In this document: positions 30,827 to 39,825 of the stretch, piece after piece
Layout of the letters: the number at the start of each line of letters is the position of its first letter
How positions within the stretch are numbered: position 1 is the first letter of the stretch
Source of the DNA: Aquamicrobium aerolatum DSM 21857
GTDB lineage: Bacteria > Pseudomonadota > Alphaproteobacteria > Rhizobiales > Rhizobiaceae
DNA: 64,000 nucleotides
Direction: 5' to 3'
NCBI RefSeq assembly: GCF_900113935.1
Contig: NZ_FORF01000003.1
Span: 115,084-179,083 of the forward strand
Notes under the pieces: model-generated
Told to the model about the DNA's origin: nothing
What the model saw: only the letters and a program-made list of their open reading frames with translations
Databases searched by the model: none
Position numbers and translations under genes: made by a program

Positions 30827-31351
30827 ATGGCAAAGACCAAGCATCCCGTCGATCCGCAAACGCTGCCCTATCGCCCCTGCGTCGGTATCATGGTGCTGAA
30901 CCGCGACGGGCTGGTGTGGGCCGGGCGGCGGATCGCCGAGGAAGACAGCGAAATGGCCGGGACCGACAAATTGTGGCAGATGCCGCAGGGCGGGATCGAC
31001 AAGGGCGAAGACCCGCTGCCGGCGGCTTTGCGTGAGCTTTACGAAGAGACCGGCATACGCACCGTGTCGCTGCTGGCTGAGGCTCCGGACTGGATCAATT
31101 ATGACCTGCCGCCGCATCTGGTCGGCATTGCGCTGAAGGGCAAGTTCCGCGGCCAGACGCAGCGCTGGTTCGCCTTCCGCTTCGAGGGCGAGGAAAGCGA
31201 AATCGCGATCAACCCGCCGCCGGGCGGGCATGAAGCCGAATTTGACGACTGGGGCTGGAAAGAAATGGACGAGCTGCCGGAGCTGATCGTCCCGTTCAAG
31301 CGCGAACTTTACGAGGAAGTCGTCGCGGCGTTCCGGCACTTGGCGGGATAG
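30827..31351 (+). CDS. rppH: RNA pyrophosphohydrolase RppH
   Basis: The 174-residue Nudix enzyme removes pyrophosphate from 5' ends of mRNA, starting decay. The Nudix box is complete, from GGIDKGEDP to RELYEETGI, and [20 protein letters not shown] and INYDLP are typical of RppH/IalA. It is 6 bases after the yibQ-like gene and probably in the same transcript; in Bartonella relatives this gene is known as invasion-associated ialA next to ctpA. Confidence 0.94.
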   Translation: MAKTKHPVDPQTLPYRPCVGIMVLNRDGLVWAGRRIAEEDSEMAGTDKLWQMPQGGIDKGEDPLPAALRELYEETGIRTVSLLAEAPDWINYDLPPHLVGIALKGKFRGQTQRWFAFRFEGEESEIAINPPPGGHEAEFDDWGWKEMDELPELIVPFKRELYEEVVAAFRHLAG

Positions 31352-31408
31352 GCGTCCATCCCCGGGGCAGGCCCGAGGATGGCGCAAGCGGGCGGAAAGC
31401 CGCGTGGC

Positions 31409-32008
31409 TCAGACCAACGTGACGCCGGCTTCGCGCATCTTTTCGGTCATGGTGGCGAGTGAGCCATTGAGGTCGATGGCGCGGCAGGCATCCAGGCGCA
31501 CGGTGACGGAAAATCCTTCACGCACGGCGTCGAGCGCCGAATAGGCGACGCAAAAATCGGTGGCGATGCCGACGAGGACGAGGTCGTTCAGGCCGCGCTC
31601 GCGCAGATAGCCGGCAAGGCCGGTGGGCGTGGTGCGGTCGTTTTCAAAGAATGCCGAATAGGAATCGATGCCGGGACGGTAGCCCTTGCGCACGATCATC
31701 TCGGCCTTGTCCCAGACAAGCGCGGGGTGAAACTCGCCGCCATGGCTGCCCTGCACGCAATGGTCGGGCCACAAGGTCTGGGGCCCGTAGGGCATCTCGA
31801 TCATCTCATAGGCTGCCTTGCCCGGATGGGAGGACGCGAAGCTGGAATGGCCGGCCGGATGCCAGTCCTGGGTCAGGATGACGTGATCGTGATCGGCGAT
31901 CAGCTGATTGACCAGCGGAATGATGGCGTCGCCATCGGCCACGCCGAGCGCGCCGCCGGGGCAAAAGTCATTCTGAATATCAATGACGACAAGGGCTTTC
32001 GTGGTCAT
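31409..32008 (-). CDS. pncA: Nicotinamidase PncA
   Basis: The 199-residue cysteine hydrolase turns nicotinamide into nicotinate for NAD salvage. The catalytic triad is visible: Asp in VVIDIQNDF, Lys in IVRKGYRPGID and Cys in GIATDFCVAYSA; the metal site DWHPAGHSSFA and the cis-peptide region are also present. It is a single gene converging on rppH and divergent from fpr. Confidence 0.95.
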   Translation of the reverse strand: MTTKALVVIDIQNDFCPGGALGVADGDAIIPLVNQLIADHDHVILTQDWHPAGHSSFASSHPGKAAYEMIEMPYGPQTLWPDHCVQGSHGGEFHPALVWDKAEMIVRKGYRPGIDSYSAFFENDRTTPTGLAGYLRERGLNDLVLVGIATDFCVAYSALDAVREGFSVTVRLDACRAIDLNGSLATMTEKMREAGVTLV

Positions 32009-32205
32009 AAAAGTTCCTTTCCAACAACGCGAGCGGGTCTACGCGAGAAAGCGGGAAGATGCAAAACCGCAGCTTGTCGGCGCGAAACTTGACGTATTCC
32101 GCCTTTCCATAATAGGTAGGCACCTGTTTCGCGCCACGCCAGATTTCGGTTTTCAGCCGGTGCGAATCCGGTTTCTCTTTAATTCCACCCGACAGGACGG
32201 CAGGA

Positions 32206-33027
32206 ATGAACATAGCCGCGTCCCCGCACGCCGAACAGACAGCACAATTTCCGATCCCTGCCGGCGTCTACGCCGAGAAGGTGATTTCGGTGACCCATTA
32301 CACCGATTTCCTGTTCTCGTTCCGCATCACCCGTCCGCAAAGCTTCCGCTTCCGCTCCGGCGAATTCGTGATGATCGGCCTGCCGAATGCGGAAAAGCCG
32401 GTGTTCCGGGCCTATTCGATTGCCAGCCCGTCCTGGGACGAGGAAATCGAGTTCTTCTCGATCAAGGTCGCGGATGGTCCGCTGACCCAGCATCTGCAGA
32501 AGATCCAGCCGGGCGACACGGTGCTGATGCGCCAGAAGCCGACCGGCACGCTGGTGCTGGATGCGCTGACGCCGGGACGCCGCTTGTGGATGATCGCCAC
32601 GGGAACAGGTATTGCGCCTTTCGCCAGCCTGATGCGTGACCCGGAAACTTACGAAAAGTTCGAGGATGTGATCCTGACGCATACGACGCGTGAGGTTGCC
32701 GAACTGAAATATGGCCTCGATCTTGCGCATGACCTCGTCAACGACCCGCTGATCGGCGAGATGGCGCAGGGACGGTTCCGGCACTATGCGACGACGACGC
32801 GCGAAACCTATCCGCAGATGGGCCGCATCACGACGCTGATCGAGAACGGCAAGCTGTTTGCCGATCTGGATGTGCCACCCTTCGATCCGGCTGTGGACCG
32901 GGTGATGATCTGTGGCTCGATGGACATGATCCGCGACGTCAAGGCGCTGGTCGAAACCTTCGGCCTGACAGAAGGCGCCAACAACAAGCCGGCAGAGTTC
33001 GTCGTCGAGCGCGCTTTCGTCGGCTGA
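32206..33027 (+). CDS. fpr: Ferredoxin/flavodoxin-NADP reductase
   Basis: The 273-residue flavoprotein has the FAD-binding motif RAYSIASP, a phosphate-binding GTGIAPFASLMRD and a C-terminal VERAFVG, the tail seen in alphaproteobacterial Fpr. It exchanges electrons between NADPH and ferredoxin or flavodoxin, often in oxidative or iron stress and for cluster assembly. The 197-base gap from pncA holds its promoter region; no further gene is seen there. GACGGCAGGA precedes the ATG. Confidence 0.94.
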   Translation: MNIAASPHAEQTAQFPIPAGVYAEKVISVTHYTDFLFSFRITRPQSFRFRSGEFVMIGLPNAEKPVFRAYSIASPSWDEEIEFFSIKVADGPLTQHLQKIQPGDTVLMRQKPTGTLVLDALTPGRRLWMIATGTGIAPFASLMRDPETYEKFEDVILTHTTREVAELKYGLDLAHDLVNDPLIGEMAQGRFRHYATTTRETYPQMGRITTLIENGKLFADLDVPPFDPAVDRVMICGSMDMIRDVKALVETFGLTEGANNKPAEFVVERAFVG

Positions 33028-33056
33028 CCGACAATTCGGACAATCGCATGGACTTC

Positions 33057-33084
33057 AAGGCCGCCACGCAAGGGCGGCCTTTTT
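33057..33084 (+). terminator. Terminator after fpr
   Basis: AAGGCCGCC (33057-33065) pairs with GGCGGCCTT (33073-33081), followed by a T run. The stem is identical to that after acnA. Confidence 0.85.
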
Positions 33085-33141
33085 GCTGTCAGGTCCACTG
33101 ATGGCGACAAACCCTGTCAAGTTTCATTCGGCCTTCCTTCA

Positions 33142-33156
33142 TTAGCAGATTGTTAA
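33142..33156. promoter_or_regulatory. CtrA-like site upstream of the chemoreceptor gene
   Basis: TTAG-N7-TTAA matches TTAA-N7-TTAA at seven of eight positions, about 75 bases before the start of the che operon. CtrA controls motility genes in many alphaproteobacteria. The match alone is weak. Confidence 0.33.
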
Positions 33157-33230
33157 GCGTGTTCGGGCGATGAAGATCGCTTACGCCACGTTATCGGGGT
33201 GGGAATCGTACACGAAACTGGGGGGTTCAC

Positions 33231-35180
33231 GTGTCATTCGCAAATCTGAAAATCTCGCGAAAACTTGGACTGGGTTTTGCCGGTGTCGTCGCCGCATTGA
33301 TGGTGATAAGCGCCGCGATCCTGTGGAACATCCAGCGCCTCGAGCATGCAGTTGAGACAGAAGCGGCGGCGGCACGGGCGATCGACGAGATTGCGGCAGC
33401 GGAGTTTCGTCTCGGGCGCCAGGAAAACAGCTATCGTGGCTTCCTCCTGACCAATGAGAAATATTATCTGGAGCGCGTCGACTCTCATCGCGCGGCCTTC
33501 GATGGGCATATGCAAAACCTGCGCGAAGGGCAGAATGGCACGGCGGATGAAGCGGCCATTGTGGCGCAGATCGATGCCGCAATCGCTGCGATGGACGTCT
33601 GGAAAGCCGATGTCGTCGAGGCTGGCGTGAAATTGATGAAGGACCCGATCATGCGGTTCCGCGCCATCGAGATGGTCGGACGCAACGGCACTGCCGACGG
33701 GATCATGGAAGCGGTCGAAACCGCGCTTGCCGGATTGCAGGAAAATGAGCGCGCCAAGGGCGCTGCGGCAACAGCGGCCCGCGAAGCGGCGCAGGCGTTC
33801 ACCAGCAATGTGGTCTATGCCGGCGTCAGCGGTGCAGTGCTGATTGCGCTGCTGCTCGGCTATTTCCTGTCGCGCATGATCGCGACGCCGATCACCGCGC
33901 TCACATCGGTGATGGGCCGCCTTGCAGCGGGCGACAATCTGGTCGAGGTTCCATCGACACAGCGCAAGGACGAGATCGGTGAGATCGCGCAGGCGGTTCT
34001 GGTGTTCAAGGAAGCCGCTATTGCTAAGCTCGACCTGGAAACGCAGAGCGAGCACACCCGCCAGGCAACCGAAGCCGAACGCCAGCGCAACGAAGCGGAC
34101 AAGGCGCGCTCGGCAGAGGGCGACCGGATGGTCATCGAAGGGCTTGCCGGGGGTCTGGCGGCGCTTGCCGCAGGGGATCTGACCCATCGCGTGACGAGCG
34201 CCTTCCCGCCCAAGGCCCAGAGCCTGAAGGACGATTTCAACCGAGCCGCCGAACAATTGCAGACCACCATGCTGACAATCGCCTCGGCAATCGGCGGCTT
34301 GCGCAACGGCACCGGCGAAGTAAGCCAGGCCGCCGACGATCTGTCGCGTCGCACCGAGCAGCAGGCGGCAAGCCTGGAGGAAACGGCGGCAGCGCTCGAC
34401 CAGATTACCGCAACCGTGAAGACCACCGCGGATGGCGCATTGCGCGCCTCCGACGTGACGGGGCAGGCCCGTGTCGGCGCAGAGCGCTCGGGCGAGGTGG
34501 TCCGGCAGGCGGTCGGCGCGATGGCGCAGATCGAAGCCTCCTCGCAGCAGATCAGCCAGATCATCGGCGTGATCGATGAGATCGCGTTCCAGACCAATCT
34601 TCTGGCGCTGAATGCCGGCGTCGAGGCTGCACGTGCCGGCGAGGCCGGCAGAGGCTTTGCCGTGGTGGCGTCGGAAGTGCGCTCGCTGGCGCAGCGCTCG
34701 GCGGAAGCGGCAAAGGAGATCAAGGATCTGATCTCGACCTCGACGGCGCAGGTCGGGCAGGGCGTCGATCTTGTCGGCCAGACCGGCACAGCACTGCAGA
34801 AGATCGTCACGCAGGTCGGCGAGATCACCGCACTGGTGTCGGAGATCGCCGCATCGGCGCGCGAACAATCGACCGGCCTGGCGGAAGTCAACATGGCGGT
34901 CAACCAGATGGATCAGGTGACTCAGCAGAACGCGGCGATGGTCGAGCAGTCGACCGCCGCGAGCCACAATCTGGCGCAGGAAGCCGAGGAGCTGGGCCGG
35001 CTGGTGGCGCAGTTCAGACTTGGCAGCTCGGCGGTCAGCGAAAGCGCGCAGATGGGACGCCCATCATCGCCGCAACGTGCCGGCCAGACCGGTGCGACCG
35101 CTCTGAAGGTGGTGGCGAAAGGCGGTCAGGCCGCCGCGCTGATGGCGCAGCCTGAAGAAGACAGCTGGGAAGAGTTTTAA
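33231..35180 (+). CDS. Methyl-accepting chemotaxis protein with CHASE3 sensor
   Basis: The 649-residue receptor has two membrane helices (about 12-30 and 193-213) bracketing a periplasmic CHASE3-like domain ([18 protein letters not shown]), then HAMP modules and a long signalling hairpin whose tip reads [27 protein letters not shown]. It ends SWEEF, resembling the CheR/CheB-tethering pentapeptide. CHASE3 ligands are mostly unknown, so the stimulus is open. The start is a GTG after a GGGGGG tract. It heads the plus-strand che operon, though 288 bases separate it from cheW. Confidence 0.93.
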   Translation: MSFANLKISRKLGLGFAGVVAALMVISAAILWNIQRLEHAVETEAAAARAIDEIAAAEFRLGRQENSYRGFLLTNEKYYLERVDSHRAAFDGHMQNLREGQNGTADEAAIVAQIDAAIAAMDVWKADVVEAGVKLMKDPIMRFRAIEMVGRNGTADGIMEAVETALAGLQENERAKGAAATAAREAAQAFTSNVVYAGVSGAVLIALLLGYFLSRMIATPITALTSVMGRLAAGDNLVEVPSTQRKDEIGEIAQAVLVFKEAAIAKLDLETQSEHTRQATEAERQRNEADKARSAEGDRMVIEGLAGGLAALAAGDLTHRVTSAFPPKAQSLKDDFNRAAEQLQTTMLTIASAIGGLRNGTGEVSQAADDLSRRTEQQAASLEETAAALDQITATVKTTADGALRASDVTGQARVGAERSGEVVRQAVGAMAQIEASSQQISQIIGVIDEIAFQTNLLALNAGVEAARAGEAGRGFAVVASEVRSLAQRSAEAAKEIKDLISTSTAQVGQGVDLVGQTGTALQKIVTQVGEITALVSEIAASAREQSTGLAEVNMAVNQMDQVTQQNAAMVEQSTAASHNLAQEAEELGRLVAQFRLGSSAVSESAQMGRPSSPQRAGQTGATALKVVAKGGQAAALMAQPEEDSWEEF

Positions 35181-35232
35181 AGCCTGTCGCAATCTTGCGG
35201 GGTTCGCCTCGCACGCTGCTGTCTTAAGCCCG

Positions 35233-35266
35233 AAGCCGGTTTGCTCTTTCAAAGGTCGACCGGCTT
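35233..35266 (+). terminator. Hairpin after the CHASE3 receptor gene
   Basis: AAGCCGGT (35233-35240) pairs with ACCGGCTT (35259-35266) around an 18-base loop. There is no T run, so it may be only a weak terminator. The rest of the 288-base gap before cheW has a GC-rich palindrome near 35278-35292 and an AT-rich stretch (35310-35350) that may hold a promoter; no gene is seen. Confidence 0.45.
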
Positions 35267-35468
35267 TATGGCACGGCGCCCGCAAGGCGCGGCGCATTGC
35301 GGGCGAACAGCTTTGCTAAACCCCAAATTAACCCAGCTTTGGCTAAATTATGAAGGTCGCGAAGCTGGGGCTGGGGGCTCAGGCGCACCGAAACTTTGAC
35401 CGAGCGCAAGGCCCGAGGATCCCGGTGACGGTATGCGGCCCTGATGCTCCAGCGTTTGAGGGGACGAC

Positions 35469-35936
35469 ATGATGAATACAGCATCCTCATCCGGCCATCG
35501 GCAGGAACTGATCGCATTCAAGGTTGGTGACCAGGAGTTCTGCGTCGACATCATGTCGGTGCGGGAAATACGCGGATGGACGCCGGCCACGGCGCTTCCG
35601 CATTCGCAGGCATTCATGCGCGGGGTCATCAATCTGCGCGGAACGGTTCTGCCGATCCTCGACCTGTCCGCCTGCCTCGGGCTTGGCTTTGCCGATCCGC
35701 AGGCGCGCAGCGTGATCATCGTCGTGCGCAATGGCGAGCAGGAGGCGGGTCTGCTGGTCGATGCGGTGTGCGATATTCTCAGCGTCACCGACGACATGTT
35801 GCAGCCGACGCCGAATGTCGCCAGCGACACGGTGAAGTCTTTCGTGCGCGGCATTCTGGCCATTGACGGACGGATGATCGGATTGCTTGGCCTCGAACGA
35901 ATCCTGCCTGAGACGATGGAGCTGGAAGTCGCATGA
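35469..35936 (+). CDS. cheW: Chemotaxis coupling protein CheW (plus-strand copy)
   Basis: The 155-residue CheW couples receptors to Che[29 protein letters not shown] and [15 protein letters not shown] are canonical. It is closely similar to the second CheW at 39349-39825 (shared [16 protein letters not shown]), suggesting duplication. GAGGGG lies about 6 bases before the ATG at 35469; ATG 35472 is also possible. It overlaps cheR by 4 bases. Confidence 0.95.
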   Translation: MMNTASSSGHRQELIAFKVGDQEFCVDIMSVREIRGWTPATALPHSQAFMRGVINLRGTVLPILDLSACLGLGFADPQARSVIIVVRNGEQEAGLLVDAVCDILSVTDDMLQPTPNVASDTVKSFVRGILAIDGRMIGLLGLERILPETMELEVA

Positions 35937-36820
35937 CAACGGGAATTCGCGCTGCCGCCGGTTTGCGGGGGAAGGCGCTGGTCGATGGTGAATTCCTGTT
36001 CACGAACGACGATTTTTCCGCGATCGCGCGGATGCTCTACGAGGACGCCGGCATTGCGCTGACGGAAACCAAGGCATCTCTTGTCTATTCGCGGCTTGCC
36101 AAGCGTCTACGCACGCTCGGCATCGAGAGTTTTCGCGACTATTGCAAACTCGTGTCGGGCTCCGAAGGGATCAGCGAACGCCAGAATATGCTGGCCGCGC
36201 TGACCACCAACGTGACCCGCTATTTTCGCGAGCCGCATCATTTCGAGCATCTGAAACAGAAGGTGCTGCCCGAACTGATCGCCCGCGCCAAGGCGCGCGG
36301 ACGGGTGCGGTTCTGGTCTGCCGGCTGCTCGACGGGGCCGGAGCCCTATTCGATTGCGCTGACGATCCTTGATGCGATGCCGGATGCCGCAAACTATGAC
36401 ATCCGCATCCTGGCCACCGACATCGACCCGAATGTGATCGCCACCGGTCGCGCGGCGGTCTATCCCGACGAGGCGATGGAGCCGGTGCCGGCGGCACTGC
36501 GCGAGCGCTGGATGGTGCGGGTCAAGGACAAGGGCCGCGACGCGTGGGGCGCAGGCGAGGAAATGCGGCGGCTGGTGTCGTTTCGCGAGCTCAACCTGAT
36601 GGGTCACTGGCCGATGAAGGGCAAGTTCGACGCCATTTTCTGTCGCAACGTGGTCATCTATTTCGACGAGGCGACCCAGGCGCGCATGTGGAGCCGTTTC
36701 GGGCCGCTGCTGAATCCCGGCGGACGCCTTTATGTTGGCCATTCGGAGCGCGTCACCGCCACGGATCTTTTCGAGACCGACGGCCTGACGACCTACCGGC
36801 TTCGGGATGGAATTGCATGA
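35933..36820 (+). CDS. cheR: Chemoreceptor glutamate methyltransferase CheR
   Basis: The 295-residue SAM-dependent enzyme methylates receptor glutamates. [32 protein letters not shown] (SAM motif), [11 protein letters not shown] and [13 protein letters not shown] are typical. The ATGA overlaps with cheW upstream and cheB downstream show tight coupling of the adaptation genes. The N-terminal 20 residues are more variable and extend slightly beyond the usual start. Confidence 0.96.
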   Translation: MTTGIRAAAGLRGKALVDGEFLFTNDDFSAIARMLYEDAGIALTETKASLVYSRLAKRLRTLGIESFRDYCKLVSGSEGISERQNMLAALTTNVTRYFREPHHFEHLKQKVLPELIARAKARGRVRFWSAGCSTGPEPYSIALTILDAMPDAANYDIRILATDIDPNVIATGRAAVYPDEAMEPVPAALRERWMVRVKDKGRDAWGAGEEMRRLVSFRELNLMGHWPMKGKFDAIFCRNVVIYFDEATQARMWSRFGPLLNPGGRLYVGHSERVTATDLFETDGLTTYRLRDGIA

Positions 36821-37860
36821 GTCACGTCAAGGTTCTGGTCGTCGATGACAGCGCGACGATGCGCAGCCTGATTTCCGCCGTTCTGCGGCAGGATCCCGAA
36901 ATCACCGTGATCGGGCAGGCGGGCGATCCGCTGGAAGCGCGCGAAGCGATCAAACGTCTCAACCCGGACGTGATCACGCTCGACGTCGAAATGCCCAACA
37001 TGAACGGGCTCAGCTTCCTTGAAAAGATCATGCGGCTGCGGCCGATGCCGGTGGTGATGGTGTCGACGCTGACGCAGGTTGGCGCGGATGTCAGCCTTGC
37101 GGCGCTGGAGCTTGGCGCGTTCGACTGCGTCGGCAAACCGATGGCAGGCGTGCTTGCGGAGCTTGCCTTTGGCGGGCTGGCGACGAAGGTGAAGGCGGCG
37201 GCGCGCGCACGCGTGCGGGCCGGCTCGGACCGTGCGCCCAATGAAATGTCAACCAGCACGGAGTTCCGGCCGAATGGACGGGTGATCGCGATCGGCTCGT
37301 CGACGGGGGGCGTGGAAGCGCTGTTGTCAGTGCTGTCGGCGTTCCCGGCCAATTGTCCGCCAACGGTGATTACCCAGCACATGCCGGCCTCGTTCACCAA
37401 GAGTTTCGCCGAGCGGCTCAACCGCAGCTGCAAGGCGCGTGTCGATGAAGCCAGCGACGGTGCACCTTTGACCGTCGGTCAGATCTATCTTGCACCGGGT
37501 GGCGACAACCACCTGCAGGTGGTCGGAAGTCCGACACAGATGCGCTGCCGGCTGCATCCGGGCGAACCGGTCAACGGCCATCGACCGTCGGTCGATGTGC
37601 TGTTCGATTCGGTTTCGCGCACCGCAGGCAGCGCGGTTGTCGGCGCAATTCTGACGGGGATGGGGCGCGACGGGGCACAGGGCCTCCTGACCATGCGCAA
37701 GGCCGGAGCCGTCACCATCGGCCAGAACGAGTCGACATCGGTGGTTTACGGCATGCCGCGGGTCGCGTTCGAAATCGGCGGTGTCGCAAAGCAGCTGCCG
37801 TTGCAGAAGATCGGGGCAGCGCTCATCGACCAGTGCAACCTCGCACGGGAATCCGCGTAA
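36817..37860 (+). CDS. cheB: Chemotaxis response regulator glutamate methylesterase CheB
   Basis: The 347-residue protein has an N-terminal receiver domain with phosphoacceptor D56 ([11 protein letters not shown]) and a C-terminal methylesterase domain with Ser in IGSSTGG, His in ITQHMP and Asp in GMGRDGAQG. Phosphorylation by CheA activates removal of methyl groups set by CheR. ATG 36817 overlaps the cheR stop (ATGA); in-frame sequence upstream is cheR in another frame. Its stop overlaps a 25-codon ORF leading into cheD. Confidence 0.96.
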   Translation: MSHVKVLVVDDSATMRSLISAVLRQDPEITVIGQAGDPLEAREAIKRLNPDVITLDVEMPNMNGLSFLEKIMRLRPMPVVMVSTLTQVGADVSLAALELGAFDCVGKPMAGVLAELAFGGLATKVKAAARARVRAGSDRAPNEMSTSTEFRPNGRVIAIGSSTGGVEALLSVLSAFPANCPPTVITQHMPASFTKSFAERLNRSCKARVDEASDGAPLTVGQIYLAPGGDNHLQVVGSPTQMRCRLHPGEPVNGHRPSVDVLFDSVSRTAGSAVVGAILTGMGRDGAQGLLTMRKAGAVTIGQNESTSVVYGMPRVAFEIGGVAKQLPLQKIGAALIDQCNLARESA

Positions 37861-37937
37861 TGCGCCGCGCCGGTGGGGCGACGCTGAACCTGCCAGATCC
37901 TGCCGCAAGGTTCGTGGACCTGCGGAGCGTCCGATGA
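37860..37937 (+). CDS. 25-codon ORF linking cheB and cheD
   Basis: An ATG that shares its A with the cheB stop (TAATG) opens a 25-residue frame, starting [10 protein letters not shown] and ending in ATGA with the cheD start. The frame thus fills the whole cheB-cheD gap and could couple cheD translation to cheB. In S. meliloti, as I recall, cheY2 sits at this place. The peptide has no recognisable motif and may have no function of its own. Confidence 0.4.
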   Translation: MRRAGGATLNLPDPAARFVDLRSVR

Positions 37938-38509
37938 GTTCGCGCGCCTATGATTTTGTCGCGCCCGGTTTTTCGGGAAAGCGCATTCATGTCGTGCAGG
38001 GCGAACAATGCGTCTCGGATGATCCGGCTACTGTTCTGACGACTATTCTGGGCAGCTGCGTGGCGGCCTGCATCCGCGATCCCATCGCCGGGGTCGGTGG
38101 GCTCAATCACTTCCTTTTGCCCGGCGTGCGCGACGACAAGTCGGGCGCATCGGCGCAGCGCCATGGCGTGCACGCGATGGAGCTGCTGGTGAACGCGCTG
38201 TTGGCGCGCGGAGCCAAGCGCGAACGTCTGGAAGCCAAGCTGTTCGGCGGTGCGCGGCTGATCGACGGGCTGACCGATGTCGGCCGCCAGAACGCCGAAT
38301 TTGCCGAGCGATTTCTGGCCGATGAGGGCATTCGCTATCTGGGCGGCAGCCTGCTGGGCGAAAATGGCCGCAAGATCCAGTTCTGGCCGGTTTCGGGACG
38401 CGCGCGCCAGTCGCTGATGGAGCGCGAGGCCCAGCAGGTGTTCGACGCCGAGCGCCGTATCAGGCCGGTGGCACCTGTCGAAAGCGACGGATCGGTCGAA
38501 TTGTTCTGA
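37934..38509 (+). CDS. cheD: Chemoreceptor glutamine deamidase CheD
   Basis: The 191-residue protein has the CheD catalytic Cys42 in TTILGSCVAACI and His59 in GGLNHFLLP. It deamidates receptor glutamines and may tune CheB/CheC-type adaptation. The C-terminus SDGSVELF is short, acidic and aromatic and resembles the end of the DxxxQ protein encoded next to it. ATG 37934 overlaps the linking ORF. It is the last gene of the plus-strand che operon and converges with the minus-strand operon 37 bases away. Confidence 0.94.
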   Translation: MSSRAYDFVAPGFSGKRIHVVQGEQCVSDDPATVLTTILGSCVAACIRDPIAGVGGLNHFLLPGVRDDKSGASAQRHGVHAMELLVNALLARGAKRERLEAKLFGGARLIDGLTDVGRQNAEFAERFLADEGIRYLGGSLLGENGRKIQFWPVSGRARQSLMEREAQQVFDAERRIRPVAPVESDGSVELF

Positions 38510-38546
38510 TCGATTGCTGCGAGCCTCGAGGCACCGCATGGTCGAT

Positions 38547-38930
38547 TCAGAACAGGTCGACGTCGCCGGAATCGTGGGCGTGGTGGGCTGTGACTTCGGC
38601 GCTGGCGGAGCCGATCGAACGGATTTGCTCGGCCAGCCTGATCTGGCTGGTTGCGGCGCGGGTGTCGACGCGCCAGTCGGCAGACAGCGTCTCGCCGATG
38701 GCGCGCAGGAACTCTGCCACCCCCGCAATGCGCTGGGCATTAAGGTCGCCATCCTGCATCGCGCGGACATAATCCTCATCGGCGGATGCGTGGGTCCATG
38801 TCGATCGGGCGATGACCGCCTGATTGTGATCGACCCGCCGACCGATCGCGTCCAGCTCGGCCTGTAGCCGAGCCAGAACGATGCCGATCGGTTCGGCATC
38901 GTCACCAGGATGTTTCGGGCGGCTGACCAT
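38547..38930 (-). CDS. Candidate CheT/CheZ-type chemotaxis phosphatase (DxxxQ protein)
   Basis: The 127-residue protein is predicted to be largely helical. Residues 59-68 read QDGDLNAQRI, with a DxxxQ motif at D62-Q66, close to the E. coli CheZ active site (QDLTGQ, D143/Q147). The C-terminus is DSGDVDLF, resembling the acidic-aromatic CheY-binding tails of CheZ. It directly follows cheY (4 bases) at the end of the minus-strand che operon and neighbours cheD, the position where S. meliloti has cheT, to my knowledge. Dephosphorylation of CheY~P is inference. ATG 38930 is chosen; TTG 38951, with GGAAG 6 bases upstream, is a real alternative. Confidence 0.68.
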   Translation of the reverse strand: MVSRPKHPGDDAEPIGIVLARLQAELDAIGRRVDHNQAVIARSTWTHASADEDYVRAMQDGDLNAQRIAGVAEFLRAIGETLSADWRVDTRAATSQIRLAEQIRSIGSASAEVTAHHAHDSGDVDLF

Positions 38931-38934
38931 GCCC

Positions 38935-39324
38935 TTAGTGCAGCTTTCCAACGATGGCTTCCAGCGCGCGACGCAACTGGTCGGTGCTGAACGGCTTCGT
39001 CAGATAGTTGTTCAGGCCCAGCTTGCGGCCCTCATCGAGGACGGCCCGGTCAGGGCTTCCGGTGAGGATCATGAACGGCGTGCGTGCGGTCGGCTTGTAG
39101 GTGCGGATCGCATGCAGCAGCTGCAGGCCGTTCATCTTCGGCATGTTCATGTCGGAGATGATCAGATGCGATGGCTGGGTCATCATCATCTTCATGGCCT
39201 GCTCGCCATCGGCGGCAATCTGGATATTGCGGAACCCGATCGTTTCGAGCGCTTCACGAACAAGAAGTCGGCTGGTGGTGGTGTCGTCGACGACGAGGAT
39301 TCTTAATTGCGCTAGGAGCGACAT
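38935..39324 (-). CDS. cheY: Chemotaxis response regulator CheY (cheW-proximal copy)
   Basis: The 129-residue single-domain receiver has the acidic pair DD at 13-14, phosphoacceptor D58 in IISDMNMPKMNG, Thr in MILTGS and Lys in LTKPFS. Given its place between cheW and the DxxxQ gene, it probably corresponds to the motor-binding CheY2 of rhizobia, while the copy next to cheS would be CheY1. That assignment rests on gene order and needs alignment. The next gene begins 4 bases after the stop. Confidence 0.92.
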   Translation of the reverse strand: MSLLAQLRILVVDDTTTSRLLVREALETIGFRNIQIAADGEQAMKMMMTQPSHLIISDMNMPKMNGLQLLHAIRTYKPTARTPFMILTGSPDRAVLDEGRKLGLNNYLTKPFSTDQLRRALEAIVGKLH

Positions 39325-39348
39325 TGCTCGGTTCCCTCAATACTGGGC

Positions 39349-39825
39349 TTAGTTCAGAAGCCCTTGACCCGGCTGATTCTGCGTCAGGACATTGTCCAGC
39401 GCGATCAGGCTGATCATGCGGCCTTCGATGGCAATCACGCCCTTCATGAAGGCGCGGGCCAGTTCAGAGGCGACGTTGGGGGTCGCCTGGATTGCCGACG
39501 AATTGACCGTCAGAATATCGGATACGGCATCGACCAGAAGACCGATCGTCTGGTTGCCGACCTGGGTGATGATGATGACGTGGCGGGCGCTGGGCTCGGC
39601 CGGATCGAAGCCGAGCCGGGCGGCAAGGTCGACCACCGGCAGCACCGCGCCGCGCAGGTTGATGACACCCTTCACATAGTCGGAAGAGTGCGGCAGCGGG
39701 GTCGTCGGGGTCCAGCCGCGAATGTCGCGCACGGACATGATGTCGACGCAGAATTCCTGCTCGCCGAGCCGAAATGCGATGAGTTCGCTGCGGGAGGCAA
39801 CGTCCTGCTCAAAGACCTGGTTCAT
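39349..39825 (-). CDS. cheW: Chemotaxis coupling protein CheW (minus-strand copy)
   Basis: The 158-residue CheW is very similar to the plus-strand copy, sharing [24 protein letters not shown] and GVINLRG.VLP..DL. It overlaps the cheA stop by an ATGA junction, so it is likely the main partner of this CheA. Having two near-identical CheW genes in facing operons points to local duplication when the cluster was rearranged. Confidence 0.95.
   Translation of the reverse strand: MNQVFEQDVASRSELIAFRLGEQEFCVDIMSVRDIRGWTPTTPLPHSSDYVKGVINLRGAVLPVVDLAARLGFDPAEPSARHVIIITQVGNQTIGLLVDAVSDILTVNSSAIQATPNVASELARAFMKGVIAIEGRMISLIALDNVLTQNQPGQGLLN

Noticed and set aside
33234-34967. 577-codon minus-strand frame opposite the CHASE3 receptor
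   Set aside because: Composition is unlike a real protein and the receptor is clearly coding on the plus strand.
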